Assembly: GCA_024683955.1 (NCBI GenBank)
Contig: JAIKXS010000085.1
Coordinates: 1 to 64,000, forward strand
Source of the DNA: Desulfovibrio sp.
GTDB lineage: Bacteria; Desulfobacterota; Desulfovibrionia; Desulfovibrionales; Desulfovibrionaceae
DNA: 64,000 nt
Direction of reading: 5' to 3'
The notes beneath the pieces are model-generated. The model did no database searches. It had not been told where the DNA came from and saw only the letters and a list, made by a program, of their open reading frames with translations. Every line of letters starts with the position of its first letter. Positions within the stretch are counted from its first letter, which is position 1. Position numbers and translations under genes: made by a program. Positions 41,121 through 49,939 of this stretch are shown piece by piece.

Positions 41121-42257
41121 GTGAACATTCTCATCGCCCCAGACTCCTTTAAGGAATCACTGTCTTCAAGCGATGCCGCAAAGGCCATTATGAAAGGCTT
41201 CCAAAAAGCTATTCCTGACGCATCATTCCGTCTTCTTCCTCTCGCAGACGGAGGAGAAGGAACAGCAGAGGCCATTGTCAACGCAAAGAATGGAAAGATG
41301 ATTTCCTCAACCGCGCAGGATCCTCTAGGCAAACCCATAACAGCCCGTCTCGGTTTGCTCGACAACAACACAGCAGTTCTTGACGTGGCGGAGGCAAGCG
41401 GACTTTCCCTGGTACCGCCATCACTCAGGGATCCAAAAAGGACCACAAGCAAGGGCACGGGGCAGCTCATCAAAAAAGCCCTCGACCTCGGGGCGCAACG
41501 CATCATCATCGGCCTCGGAGGGAGCGCCACAAACGACGGTGGGATCGGTCTTCTGAGCGCTCTTGGTGTCCGTTTCCTCGATGCGAACGGAAAGACAGTG
41601 AGCACGGCTGAGGACATGGCACAAATCAGGCACGTGGACGAAGAAGACATTGATCCGCGTCTCGACAATGTCCACATTGAAGTTGCCTGCGACGTAAATA
41701 ACCCATTGACCGGCCCAAGGGGCGCAAGTTTCGTCTACGGTCCTCAAAAAGGCGGAACCGCAAAAGTCCTTGAGGAGCTCGACAAAAACCTCGAACTCCT
41801 TGCCGACCTTGTTTCCTGCGCCCATGGCGCGGACGTCTCTCATTCCCCAGGGGCCGGAGCTGCAGGGGGAATCGGATGGGCTCTGATGGCCTTTCTGCAC
41901 GCGTCCATGCGCCCAGGCATTGAACTTGTCGCTGACGCGGTGGGATTGGCAGGCGCTGTCGAATGGGCTGATCTTGTGGTGACAGGAGAAGGAAAAATCG
42001 ACAAGCAAACCCTCCATGGAAAGGCCGTCAAGGGCATCGCGGATCTGGCGAATACACGCGGGAAACCCGTTCTGGCCTTCGGTGGAATGGTCACGGAGGA
42101 CGCACGCCACCTCTTCGACAGCGGAATCGCCCTTATGACAAGCGTGCCGGGCCCATGTCTTCTGAATACGGCTCTTGCCGAGGCTCCCAGCTATCTTGAG
42201 GCGGCGGCCGAGCGCGCTAGCCGCCTTCTTCTTCTCGGCCGCTCTCTTCCTGCCTGA
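41121..42257 (+). CDS. glxK: glycerate kinase
   Basis: Glycerate kinase of the GarK/GlxK type, 378 residues, which phosphorylates glycerate (usually to 2-phosphoglycerate). Typical blocks are NILIAPDSFKESLSS at the start, RLLPLADGGEGTAEAIV near residue 36, IIGLGGSATNDGGIG near 130, and DLVVTGEGKIDKQTLHGKAVKG near 283. The GTG at 41121 has GGAGA six bases upstream and gives the family N-terminus. It is convergent with the hydroxyacid dehydrogenase gene, whose likely product (glycerate) would be its substrate. Confidence 0.9.
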   Translation: MNILIAPDSFKESLSSSDAAKAIMKGFQKAIPDASFRLLPLADGGEGTAEAIVNAKNGKMISSTAQDPLGKPITARLGLLDNNTAVLDVAEASGLSLVPPSLRDPKRTTSKGTGQLIKKALDLGAQRIIIGLGGSATNDGGIGLLSALGVRFLDANGKTVSTAEDMAQIRHVDEEDIDPRLDNVHIEVACDVNNPLTGPRGASFVYGPQKGGTAKVLEELDKNLELLADLVSCAHGADVSHSPGAGAAGGIGWALMAFLHASMRPGIELVADAVGLAGAVEWADLVVTGEGKIDKQTLHGKAVKGIADLANTRGKPVLAFGGMVTEDARHLFDSGIALMTSVPGPCLLNTALAEAPSYLEAAAERASRLLLLGRSLPA

Positions 42258-42302
42258 TGGAAGATGGCTCTCTGGAAAAATAGGAAAAGCAGCTGTTCTT
42301 CT

Positions 42303-43262
42303 CTAGGAATTCACAACGTGAATCGGTTTTCCATTCTGCCAGGCAATAATGTTTTCGGCCATGAGATCAATGATCTTCTGACGTGCCCTCGTTGTGGCCC
42401 AGGCGATATGAGGGGTAATGAGAGTGTTCGGAGCATTGAGAAGAGGAGCATCGGCACAGGGTGGCTCCTGGGAGAGCACATCAACACCCAACCCTCCAAG
42501 TTTTCCGCTTTCAAGGGCCCGCGCGCACGCCACTTCATCCAAAAGAGGGCCCCGGGAGGTGTTTAAAAGGATCACCCCGTTACGCATCATGGCGAGGCTT
42601 TTTTCGTTGATCAGGCCCTCCGTCTCAGGAGTGAGCGGGCAGTGAAGACTTATCACATCACTTTGACGAAAAAGTTCCTCAGGCTCTACGTAGGCAAAGG
42701 GACTGTATTCGGGGCGCAACTCCCGGCTTCGTGAGCAGGCAATGATATTCATACCGAATGCATGGGCAAGTCTCCCAAGACAGCTGCCAATTGCCCCAAA
42801 TCCGAAAATGCCCAGCGTGAGCCCCGAAAGACAGCGGGGTGTTTTTTTCCAGTAACACCATACGTTCCTGTCCGTCCATTCCCCGGCCTTTACACTATCA
42901 CTATGCAGACTTGTATGACGGACAAGTTCTAAAAGAAGCGCAAAGGCATGCTCCGCTACATCCTGCACGCCATAGGAGACAACATTACAAACAGGGATAT
43001 GCCGGGCGCGAAAGGCATCAAGGTCTATGTTGTTATAACCCGTAGCAAGTACCCCCACCATGCCGACATCCGTTAGCAAGGAGCATTCCCAGGCTCCAAG
43101 AACAACTTTGTTCACAAGAACGACGTCAGCTCCGCGGCCCCGCGATTGCACCTCTGAAGGCGGTGTATCATCATAGACAACACATTCCCCAAGCCTTTCG
43201 ATAGGAGACCAGTCAATATCGCCAGGATTTAAGACCTTCCCGTCAAGAATGACAATCTTCAT
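42303..43262 (-). CDS. hprA: D-2-hydroxyacid dehydrogenase (hydroxypyruvate reductase type)
   Basis: A 319-residue NAD-dependent 2-hydroxyacid dehydrogenase, best read as glycerate dehydrogenase/hydroxypyruvate reductase. The Rossmann motif GIFGFGAIGSCLGRLA, the substrate arginine region LLNTSRGPLLDE and the catalytic His in PHIAWAT are present. The ATG giving MKIVILDGKV follows GGGGGATTC. The neighbours, an alanine-glyoxylate-type aminotransferase and glycerate kinase, suggest a path from serine or glyoxylate via hydroxypyruvate to glycerate and phosphoglycerate. A related lactate or phosphoglycerate dehydrogenase role cannot be excluded. Confidence 0.85.
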   Translation of the reverse strand: MKIVILDGKVLNPGDIDWSPIERLGECVVYDDTPPSEVQSRGRGADVVLVNKVVLGAWECSLLTDVGMVGVLATGYNNIDLDAFRARHIPVCNVVSYGVQDVAEHAFALLLELVRHTSLHSDSVKAGEWTDRNVWCYWKKTPRCLSGLTLGIFGFGAIGSCLGRLAHAFGMNIIACSRSRELRPEYSPFAYVEPEELFRQSDVISLHCPLTPETEGLINEKSLAMMRNGVILLNTSRGPLLDEVACARALESGKLGGLGVDVLSQEPPCADAPLLNAPNTLITPHIAWATTRARQKIIDLMAENIIAWQNGKPIHVVNS

Positions 43263-43272
43263 GAATCCCCCT

Positions 43273-43310
43273 AAAAAAATGCCCAAAGGCACTCTGTCTT
43301 CGGGCATTTA
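43273..43310 (-). terminator. terminator after alaA
   Basis: On the minus strand AAATGCCCGAA pairs with TTTGGGCATTT and seven T's follow. It lies between the alaA stop and the start of the dehydrogenase gene, so those two leftward genes are probably separate transcripts. Confidence 0.85.
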
Positions 43311-43333
43311 CTGTCAGGTGAACATCAGCGTTG

Positions 43334-44554
43334 TTACGCGCTTTGATGATAACGACTGAAAAAGCGTCCCATCCGCTCACAGGCTGTTGTCAGCATGGAT
43401 TCGTCAGGCAGATAGACAACGCGGAAATGATCTGGTTTTCCCCAATGGAAGCCAGCGCCATGAGTGATAAGTATTTTTGCCTGCTTGAGGAGATCCAGGG
43501 CAAAAAGCTCATCATCCACAATGTTAAATTTTTTCACATCCATCTTCGGAAAAATATAAAAGGCGGCTTCTGGTTTGACAGCCGAGAGCCCCGGAATATC
43601 GTTGAGGAGTTTATGAACACAGTTACGCTGTTCATAAATACGACCACCGGGCTGAAGGAGAGCCTCTGTATCAGCTCTGGATTCAAGCGCGGGCGCAATG
43701 ATGGACTGAGCGGGAACATTTGAACAAAGACGCATGGCCGACAAAAGATTGAGCCCTTCTATATAGCCCTTACAGTGCGTTTTGTTCCCTGCAAGGCACA
43801 TCCACCCACAACGGTATCCTGCAGCCAGGTGAGATTTCGAAATGCCGTTCAGCGAAACAGTCATAAGGTCCGGTGCAAGGGAAGCCAAGGCTATGTGCTC
43901 TTTTCCGTCCAGGACAAGTCTGTCATAGATCTCGTCCGCAAAGAGAATGAGCTCATGCTCACGCGCTATTTCGACGATCTGTTCAAGTACTTCACGTGGG
44001 TAGAGAGCGCCGGTCGGATTATTGGGGTTGATGACAACAATTCCTTTGGTCTTTTCAGTCACCTTCTTGCGGATGTCTTCAATGTCCGGAAACCAGGAAC
44101 TCTCCTCGTCGCACACGTAGTGAACGGCCTTGCCTCCGGCAAGGGTCACTGACGCTGTCCAGAGGGGATAGTCGGGAGAAGGAAGTAGAACTTCGTCTCC
44201 GTCGTTCAAAAGCCCCTGCATGGAAAGAGTGATGAGTTCACTTACTCCATTTCCCGTGTAGACATCATCGATGTCTACGTTAGGAATCCCTTTTTCTGCA
44301 CAGTACTTCACGATTGCTTCTCTGGCACTCACTTTTCCCTTACTGTCAGAATACCCCTCAGTGTCGGGGAGACAGCGAGCCATGTGATCTACTATGTGAT
44401 CAGGACAGCGGAAGCCGAAATACGCGGGATTACCGATATTAAGCTTCAGGATATCTTCACCGCCACGGATCATTTTCTGGGCTTCGTCCATGATGGGGCC
44501 ACGAATGTCATAGCACACATGATCCAGTTTATGTGATTTCTCATACTCTCGCAT
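43334..44554 (-). CDS. alaA: alanine aminotransferase (AlaA type)
   Basis: A 406-residue class I aminotransferase most like AlaA, which interconverts pyruvate and glutamate with alanine and 2-oxoglutarate. The PLP lysine is K240 in SLNGISKSHLAAGYRCGW; LKLNIGNPAYFGF, VVINPNNPTGALY and FADEIYDRL are typical. The start lacks a normal ribosome binding site and follows the hairpin element at 44555-44597. It lies 222 bases after the other aminotransferase gene, a gap without recognisable genes. Confidence 0.88.
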   Translation of the reverse strand: MREYEKSHKLDHVCYDIRGPIMDEAQKMIRGGEDILKLNIGNPAYFGFRCPDHIVDHMARCLPDTEGYSDSKGKVSAREAIVKYCAEKGIPNVDIDDVYTGNGVSELITLSMQGLLNDGDEVLLPSPDYPLWTASVTLAGGKAVHYVCDEESSWFPDIEDIRKKVTEKTKGIVVINPNNPTGALYPREVLEQIVEIAREHELILFADEIYDRLVLDGKEHIALASLAPDLMTVSLNGISKSHLAAGYRCGWMCLAGNKTHCKGYIEGLNLLSAMRLCSNVPAQSIIAPALESRADTEALLQPGGRIYEQRNCVHKLLNDIPGLSAVKPEAAFYIFPKMDVKKFNIVDDELFALDLLKQAKILITHGAGFHWGKPDHFRVVYLPDESMLTTACERMGRFFSRYHQSA

Positions 44555-44597
44555 CGCACTTCAGCGTCGCTGGACAAACCAGGAAGACACCGCCTCC
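44555..44597 (-). promoter_or_regulatory. hairpin-bridged ribosome binding site of alaA
   Basis: Minus strand: GGAGG (44597-44593), CGGTGT (44592-44587), inner stem CTGG/CCAG around TTTGT, and ACGCTG (44567-44562), then seven bases to the ATG. CGGTGT differs from the CAGCGT of the other copies at two places, yet still pairs with ACGCTG through G-T pairs, so the pairing is kept while the sequence changes. In-line distance from GGAGG to ATG is 38 bases. Confidence 0.6.
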
Positions 44598-44776
44598 ATA
44601 TCCCTAGTAAAAATAGCCTCAACATCACAAGGGCAGTGACGTGAGATGTGGAAAAAACTTCCATCGGGGAGATCGAAGAAGACTAGCCCTTTTTCAAAGA
44701 AGTCTCAAGAAGTTGAAGATTTTTGCAGAAAAAACGCGGCTTATATTTGGGAAAAGAAAAAGACGGTTTGCCGAAT

Positions 44777-45883
44777 CTACACCGACACTATTTTGCAAGA
44801 ATGAAGAACAGTGTCAATTACGTCAATTGCCGACTCACAAAGAGACAATCGGGCTTGCTCTCCCATATGTCCCAATCTGAAGACCTTGCCGCTCATGGGA
44901 CCAAAACTTCCTGCAACGACAAGTCCGCGCCGGCGCAAGGCTTCCTGCCAACCTGCGAAGGTGAACCCCTCCGGAACAAGGGCCGCCGTGACTGTTGGGG
45001 ATGAAACTGGTTCATCTGCCCAAAGCCGCACACCGAGTTTTTTAAGCGACGAATGCACAAAATGCTGACAGATACGATGACGCTGAAAGACCGAATCTAG
45101 CCCTTCGGCAAACAGGGCCTGTAACGAGGCATGAAGGGCGGCCACGCCGTGCCAGTTGGGCGTGTAGGGCGAGCGGCCATCCTCATAGATTGTTTTGAAG
45201 GGAAGAATGGAGTCATACCCCTGATAATCAACCTCTCCCATACGTGAAAAAGCCACGTCGCTCACCGCTACAAAGGCAAGGGACGGAGGAAGAGAGAGGC
45301 ATTTCTGGGATCCGCCGAGAGCAAGGTCAATATGCCAGCCATCGACATCAACTTCAACGCCTCCAAGACTAGAAACCATATCCACATAAAATAGGGGGAC
45401 TTCGTACTGCTTTTTGAGCATTCCAAGACGTTCCAACGGATTGAGGGTACCAGACGGTGTCTCACAGTGCACGGCACAAATCATGGTTGGACGCATGGAA
45501 GAGATTTTCATTTCACAACGGTTCAAAAGATCATCGTCAAGAACTTGATTGTAAGCGGTTTCCACTGTTTCCACGGCACAGCCTAGACCTCGGGCCATAT
45601 CGGCAATTCCTTGGCTGAACACGCCGTTGACAAAGACAAAAACACGGTCCCCGGGTTTGAGCGTACTTTTTAGAGCACCCCAGAGGACGAGCATACCTTC
45701 ACCGCTCATGATGACCACTCTGTTTTTCGTGTGCATCATGCGTTGAAGGAAGCGCTCGGAAGCCCGCAATACCTGAAAAAAATCGTTGTCTATCTGTCCC
45801 GAGGGATAATCCTGAGCCAGGGCTTCACGAACGTAGAACGGGACAGTTACGGGACCTGGAACCATGGGAATGGGAGCGTACAT
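44777..45883 (-). CDS. class V aminotransferase, alanine/serine-glyoxylate type
   Basis: A 368-residue class V PLP aminotransferase of the alanine-glyoxylate/serine-pyruvate group. The PLP lysine is K194 in ALGGSQKCLSLPP, and VHCETPSGTLNPLE and FYVDMVSSLGGVEVD are typical of the group. It would move an amino group between serine or alanine and glyoxylate or pyruvate, producing hydroxypyruvate or glycine. AAAGGAAG precedes the ATG that gives MYAPIPMVPGP. It lies directly after the rplQ terminator, reading left like the ribosomal genes. Confidence 0.88.
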   Translation of the reverse strand: MYAPIPMVPGPVTVPFYVREALAQDYPSGQIDNDFFQVLRASERFLQRMMHTKNRVVIMSGEGMLVLWGALKSTLKPGDRVFVFVNGVFSQGIADMARGLGCAVETVETAYNQVLDDDLLNRCEMKISSMRPTMICAVHCETPSGTLNPLERLGMLKKQYEVPLFYVDMVSSLGGVEVDVDGWHIDLALGGSQKCLSLPPSLAFVAVSDVAFSRMGEVDYQGYDSILPFKTIYEDGRSPYTPNWHGVAALHASLQALFAEGLDSVFQRHRICQHFVHSSLKKLGVRLWADEPVSSPTVTAALVPEGFTFAGWQEALRRRGLVVAGSFGPMSGKVFRLGHMGEQARLSLCESAIDVIDTVLHSCKIVSV

Positions 45884-45909
45884 TGCACTTCCTTTCTGAA
45901 AATTGTGCG

Positions 45910-45945
45910 AAAAAAAGACCCAGGAGAAAATGTCCAAGGGTCTTT
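45910..45945 (-). terminator. terminator of the alpha ribosomal operon
   Basis: On the minus strand AAAGACCC pairs with GGGTCTTT, followed by TTTTCG. It sits 32 bases past the rplQ stop and ends the long leftward ribosomal cluster. Confidence 0.9.
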
Positions 45946-45976
45946 GGTAGCAAAAAAAATGTGGGAGAACTAACGG

Positions 45977-46393
45977 TTACTCTTCTTTCGCCGGCTGAGA
46001 TTCATCACTAGACTCAGCTTCCTTCGGCTGCGGAAGTGATTTTGTCAGCTCTATAACAGCCATGGGGGCATTGTCACCACGACGGGGCATGGCGAGCTTT
46101 GAGATGCGGGTATAGCCACCTGGGACACCGGCAAAGAGAGGACCGACCACGTCAAAAAGATGCTTTACGAGTTTGTGGTCATTAAGAACCTTATACGCCA
46201 AGCGACGCGCATGAAGGTCATTACGCTGGGCAAGGGTAATAAGTGGTTCTACGACTCTGCGCATGTCCTTGGCTTTGAGGACTGTGGTCCGGATCTTTCC
46301 GTGCAGGAGCAGGGATTTGGACAAATTCTGCATTAAAACCTTACGATGTGACGGCGTACGTGAAAATTTACGCCCGGAATTATTGTGCCTCAT
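45977..46393 (-). CDS. rplQ: 50S ribosomal protein L17
   Basis: L17, 138 residues. The opening [18 protein letters not shown] is canonical and sets the start at 46393, which overlaps the end of rpoA by 14 bases, so the two are translationally coupled. The domain ends near residue 118; the last 20 residues are acidic ([14 protein letters not shown]), an extension seen in some species. Last gene of the alpha operon. Confidence 0.95.
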   Translation of the reverse strand: MRHNNSGRKFSRTPSHRKVLMQNLSKSLLLHGKIRTTVLKAKDMRRVVEPLITLAQRNDLHARRLAYKVLNDHKLVKHLFDVVGPLFAGVPGGYTRISKLAMPRRGDNAPMAVIELTKSLPQPKEAESSDESQPAKEE

Positions 46394-47429
46394 TTTCCTG
46401 CCTCTTCTTCCATTCCTGATATTTTTTATCAAAACCTTCGACGGTCATGCCAAAGTCAAGGCCCATACTCACCAGAACGCTCTTAATTTCATCAAGGGAT
46501 TTTCGCCCAAAATTCTTGGTTTTGAGCATTTCAGATTCGGAACGCTGGACAAGCTCACCAACAGTCGCGATATTGGCACCGCGAAGACAGTTTGTGGCGC
46601 GAACAGAGAGTTCGAGCTCGGAGATATCCTTGAAAAGGCTTTCATCGATATCACCGGACCCGTCATTTCCGTCCGTGCTTGAACCTGAATCCTGCTCATC
46701 GAAGTTGATGAAGACTGAAATCTGATCCTTGATAATTTTCGCACTGTAGGCGATGGCGTCTTCAGGCGTAACAGAACCATCGGTCCAAACTTCAAGAATA
46801 AGCTTATCGAAGTTGGTCATCTGGCCGACACGGGCCTGCTCAACAGTATAAGCAACCTTGCGAACCGGGGAGAAGCTTGAATCAAGTTTAATCAAGCCGA
46901 TCTCTTCATCAAGACCTTCGTGCATATCAGCCGGGAGATATCCCTTGCCCATGCGAACCTCAAACTCAAAATCCAATGACTTGTCTTCTGTGACAGTTGC
47001 GATATGGAGCTCGGGATTCAAAATGGCCACGTGCTGGTTGGTCACAATATCACCGGCCTTGATTTCACCCCTTCCTTCTTTATGCAGGGTAAGACGCTGC
47101 GGCTCATCAGTGTCCATGGCCATGCGAACCTGTTTAATATTCAGGATCACATCGGTTACGTCTTCATGGACGCCTGGTATGGCCGTGAATTCGTGTTGAA
47201 CACCGGAAATCTTCACCGACACAAAGGCTGCACCCTGCAAGGATGAAAGCAAAACCCGGCGCATGGCGTTACCAATAGTTGTGCCGTAACCACGCTCTAG
47301 GGGTTCACAAACAAATTTCCCATGCGTGGCGCTCGTACTTTTTTCGTCATCACGGACTATACGCTCCGGTTTCACAAGCACAGACCAGTTGCGGGAATTG
47401 ATAAGGCGGTCACCCTGTTTACTTAGCAT
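46380..47429 (-). CDS. rpoA: RNA polymerase alpha subunit
   Basis: The alpha subunit, 349 residues, on which RNA polymerase assembles. The N-terminal domain shows [25 protein letters not shown] near residue 40, and the C-terminal DNA-contacting domain has [21 protein letters not shown] and [10 protein letters not shown] linker of about 20 acidic residues with [14 protein letters not shown] joins them. It starts 11 bases after the rpsD stop. Length is slightly above average because of the linker. Confidence 0.97.
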   Translation of the reverse strand: MLSKQGDRLINSRNWSVLVKPERIVRDDEKSTSATHGKFVCEPLERGYGTTIGNAMRRVLLSSLQGAAFVSVKISGVQHEFTAIPGVHEDVTDVILNIKQVRMAMDTDEPQRLTLHKEGRGEIKAGDIVTNQHVAILNPELHIATVTEDKSLDFEFEVRMGKGYLPADMHEGLDEEIGLIKLDSSFSPVRKVAYTVEQARVGQMTNFDKLILEVWTDGSVTPEDAIAYSAKIIKDQISVFINFDEQDSGSSTDGNDGSGDIDESLFKDISELELSVRATNCLRGANIATVGELVQRSESEMLKTKNFGRKSLDEIKSVLVSMGLDFGMTVEGFDKKYQEWKKRQENEAQ

Positions 47430-47440
47430 GCCTCACCTGC

Positions 47441-48067
47441 TTATTTCGAATAGAGTTCGACGATGAGCTGTTCGTTCACCTGGAACTGAATGTCTTCGCG
47501 CTGCGGGATGGCTTTCACTGTTCCCTTGAAAGCGGCACCGTCACTTTCAAGCCAAGAGGGACAACCACGACGGGCAATGACTTCCTGCGCCTGAGCGAGA
47601 ACAGGAATTTTGCGATTTCCCTCGGGAACTTCAATGCAATCGCCGACCTTCACCTGAAGTGAAGGGATGTCAACTTTTTTACCGTTGAGGGTGAAAATAC
47701 CGTGCCGGACAAGCTGGCGTGCCTGGTTGCGCGAATTGGCAAAACCAAGTCTGTAGACGACATTGTCAAGTCGACGTTCAAGAAGGATAAGCAGGTTGGC
47801 GCCGGTGACACCTTTCTGCATTTCAGCCTTTTTGAAATAGTTGCGGAACTGGCGCTCAAGGAGGCCATAAGCACGTTTTGTCTTCTGCTTTTCACGCAAC
47901 TGCACAGCATACTCACTGATTTTCTTGCGGGCATGTCCGTGCTGCCCCGGAACAAAGGGATGTTTTTCCTGGGCGCACTTTTCTGTGAAGCAACGGTCGC
48001 CTTTCAAAAACAGCTTGCACCCCTCACGACGGCAGAGCCGGCACTTCCCATCTGTATATTTAGCCAT
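47441..48067 (-). CDS. rpsD: 30S ribosomal protein S4
   Basis: S4, 208 residues, an early-binding small-subunit protein. The N-terminal Cys cluster [18 protein letters not shown] fits a zinc-binding form, and the S4 RNA-binding domain shows [34 protein letters not shown] precedes the ATG. In many bacteria S4 represses the alpha operon; no leader of that kind is recognisable here. It lies between rpsK and rpoA in the standard order. Confidence 0.97.
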   Translation of the reverse strand: MAKYTDGKCRLCRREGCKLFLKGDRCFTEKCAQEKHPFVPGQHGHARKKISEYAVQLREKQKTKRAYGLLERQFRNYFKKAEMQKGVTGANLLILLERRLDNVVYRLGFANSRNQARQLVRHGIFTLNGKKVDIPSLQVKVGDCIEVPEGNRKIPVLAQAQEVIARRGCPSWLESDGAAFKGTVKAIPQREDIQFQVNEQLIVELYSK

Positions 48068-48104
48068 GTCAATATCCTTACTGTTTCAATAACAACGACA
48101 AAAG

Positions 48105-48497
48105 CTACACGCGACGACGCTTGGGCGGACGGCAGCCATTGTGAGGAATGGGGGTAATATCACGAATAAAAGCCACTCTGAACCCGGCCTGAGAGATAGC
48201 TCGCATAGCAGCCTCACGACCGGTTCCGGGGCCTTTCACATAGACGCCAACAGTGCGCATTCCGCTTTCCTGCGCTTTCTTGGCAGCTGTCTCAGCGGCC
48301 ACCTGGGCAGCAAATGGAGTGGATTTCCGTGAACCCTTGAATCCACTTTGCCCCGAAGACGCCCAAGAAACGGCGTTCCCGCGTGTGTCACTGAAGGTTA
48401 CAATTGTATTATTGAACGATGCCAGAATATGCGCAATGCCTACAGGCACGTTCTTCTTGTCTTTTCTTTTCGCGGATTTATTGCTGGCTGCGGCCAT
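48105..48497 (-). CDS. rpsK: 30S ribosomal protein S11
   Basis: S11, 130 residues, on the platform of the small subunit. [21 protein letters not shown] is the usual start of the domain after a Lys-rich N-terminus, and the C-terminus ends [17 protein letters not shown], the conserved tail. It begins 14 bases after rpsM, with GGGTGAG as ribosome binding site. Confidence 0.97.
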   Translation of the reverse strand: MAAASNKSAKRKDKKNVPVGIAHILASFNNTIVTFSDTRGNAVSWASSGQSGFKGSRKSTPFAAQVAAETAAKKAQESGMRTVGVYVKGPGTGREAAMRAISQAGFRVAFIRDITPIPHNGCRPPKRRRV

Positions 48498-48511
48498 GAC
48501 TCACCCTCTAT

Positions 48512-48880
48512 TTATTTCTTTTTGCCGACCAGACCGTGTCTGGGGCCTTTACGTGTATGCGCATTGGTATGTGTCCGCTGACCACGGACAGGCAACCCAC
48601 GACGATGGCGAAGGCCGCGATAACAGCCGATGTCCATCAAACGCTTGATATTGCTCGACACTTCACGGCGAAGGTCTCCCTCCACCTTGTAGTTTTGCTC
48701 GAGTTCCTTACGAACGTCGTTGACTTCTTCTGCAGACAGGTCATCAATGTTGCGTTGCCAGTCTATGCCGGCTTTATCGAGGACTTTGAGCGCTGTTGTG
48801 CGGCCGACGCCGTAAATGTACGTCAAGGCAATATCCACTCTTTTGCCACGAGGCAAGTCAACTCCTGCTATTCTCGCCAC
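48512..48880 (-). CDS. rpsM: 30S ribosomal protein S13
   Basis: S13, 122 residues, in the head of the small subunit and in contact with the P-site tRNA and L5. It opens [14 protein letters not shown] and ends [13 protein letters not shown]; the middle [20 protein letters not shown] is characteristic. AGGAGATG lies upstream. It follows rpmJ by 15 bases. Confidence 0.97.
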   Translation of the reverse strand: MARIAGVDLPRGKRVDIALTYIYGVGRTTALKVLDKAGIDWQRNIDDLSAEEVNDVRKELEQNYKVEGDLRREVSSNIKRLMDIGCYRGLRHRRGLPVRGQRTHTNAHTRKGPRHGLVGKKK

Positions 48881-48895
48881 AACACATCTCCTGCC

Positions 48896-49009
48896 CTAGC
48901 CCTGGCGCTGTTTATGCCGGGGGTTTTCACAAATGACCCGAAGAACACCCTTGCGCCGGATAACTTTGCACTTAGGGCATATTTTCTTAACTGAAGGTCT
49001 TACTTTCAT
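48896..49009 (-). CDS. rpmJ: 50S ribosomal protein L36
   Basis: L36, 37 residues, the smallest ribosomal protein. It has the zinc ligands C11, C14, C27 and a late His (PRHKQRQG), the zinc-binding form. AGGAG lies seven to eight bases before the ATG. A 123-base leader separates it from map, and a good promoter overlaps the end of map, so the rpmJ-rpsM-rpsK-rpsD-rpoA-rplQ group probably has its own transcription start. Confidence 0.96.
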
Positions 49010-49107
49010 GGTTTTCTCCTGCTTGCAGCGCCCGTAAAACGCACCGGGAGTGCGTAGGGGCCTGGCGCATGTTGTCCTTTGGGTACAAGGCCCAAACAGA
49101 ACCATTT

Positions 49108-49136
49108 TTCATACACCCGACAAAAATGGCTGTCAA
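49108..49136 (-). promoter_or_regulatory. probable promoter of the alpha operon
   Basis: On the minus strand TTGACA (49136-49131) and TATGAA (49113-49108) are 17 bases apart, close to the consensus. The -35 box overlaps the last codons of map. A leader of about 95 bases with hairpins (GCAC/GTGC and GCGCC/GGGCGC) then precedes rpmJ. Confidence 0.65.
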
Positions 49137-49927
49137 GCGCTAATAGTATGTCTATTCAAACCTCGGTCCGAAATGCTGAGAATCTGAGGACCGTTTGGGG
49201 TAATTGCCACGCTGTGCTCAAAATGGGCCGCCCATTTGCGGTCCCTCGTCACAGCCGTCCAGCCGTCGTCCAGTATGTCGACTTCGTAGGATCCCTGAGT
49301 GACCATGGGTTCAATCGCTATCACCATGCCGTTCTGAAGGGTAAGCCCACGAACGCCTGTCTTAAAATTCGGCACCTCTGGTTTTTCATGCATATGCGCA
49401 CCGACTCCGTGACCGACAAAACGCCGTACGACGCCGAGACCGCGCTCTTCGACATAGGCCTGTACTGCGGCCCCTATGGCGTAGACATCGTTTCCGGAAA
49501 CAGCCTGCTCGATGCCAACATAGAGCGATTCCTCAGTAACGCGCATGAGGGTGCGTGCCTCGGCTGAAACTTCCCCTACGGGAAAAGTCCTCGCCGCATC
49601 TCCGACAAATCCGTCAAAGACCACTCCCATGTCTACACTTACGATATCACCGTTTTCGACCACCCGCTCCGAAGGAAATCCGTGTACGACCTCCTCATTG
49701 ACGGATGTGCAGATGGCGAAAGGATATCCGTTATAGCCAAGAAAAGCCGGCTGAACATGATAGTCATTGCACATATCAAGGGCTAGCTCGTTGATCTGAC
49801 GGGTTTTGACCCCGGGTTTCAACATGTCGCCAACCGCGTCGAGAATGTTAGCCACCATGCGGTCAGCTTCCCGTAGGCAGCCGATTTCCCGCGCATTTTT
49901 GATATAAGCACCGTGATACTTTTTCAT
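49133..49927 (-). CDS. map: methionine aminopeptidase, type I
   Basis: Removes the N-terminal Met from new proteins. All five metal ligands are visible: D99, D110, H173, E206 and E237, and the substrate His is H82 in NEEVVHG. Length 264 is normal and there is no N-terminal zinc domain. It begins 12 bases after secY, the common secY-map-rpmJ arrangement (adk is absent between secY and map). Confidence 0.96.
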   Translation of the reverse strand: MKKYHGAYIKNAREIGCLREADRMVANILDAVGDMLKPGVKTRQINELALDMCNDYHVQPAFLGYNGYPFAICTSVNEEVVHGFPSERVVENGDIVSVDMGVVFDGFVGDAARTFPVGEVSAEARTLMRVTEESLYVGIEQAVSGNDVYAIGAAVQAYVEERGLGVVRRFVGHGVGAHMHEKPEVPNFKTGVRGLTLQNGMVIAIEPMVTQGSYEVDILDDGWTAVTRDRKWAAHFEHSVAITPNGPQILSISDRGLNRHTISA

Positions 49928-49939
49928 TGAACGCCTCGA

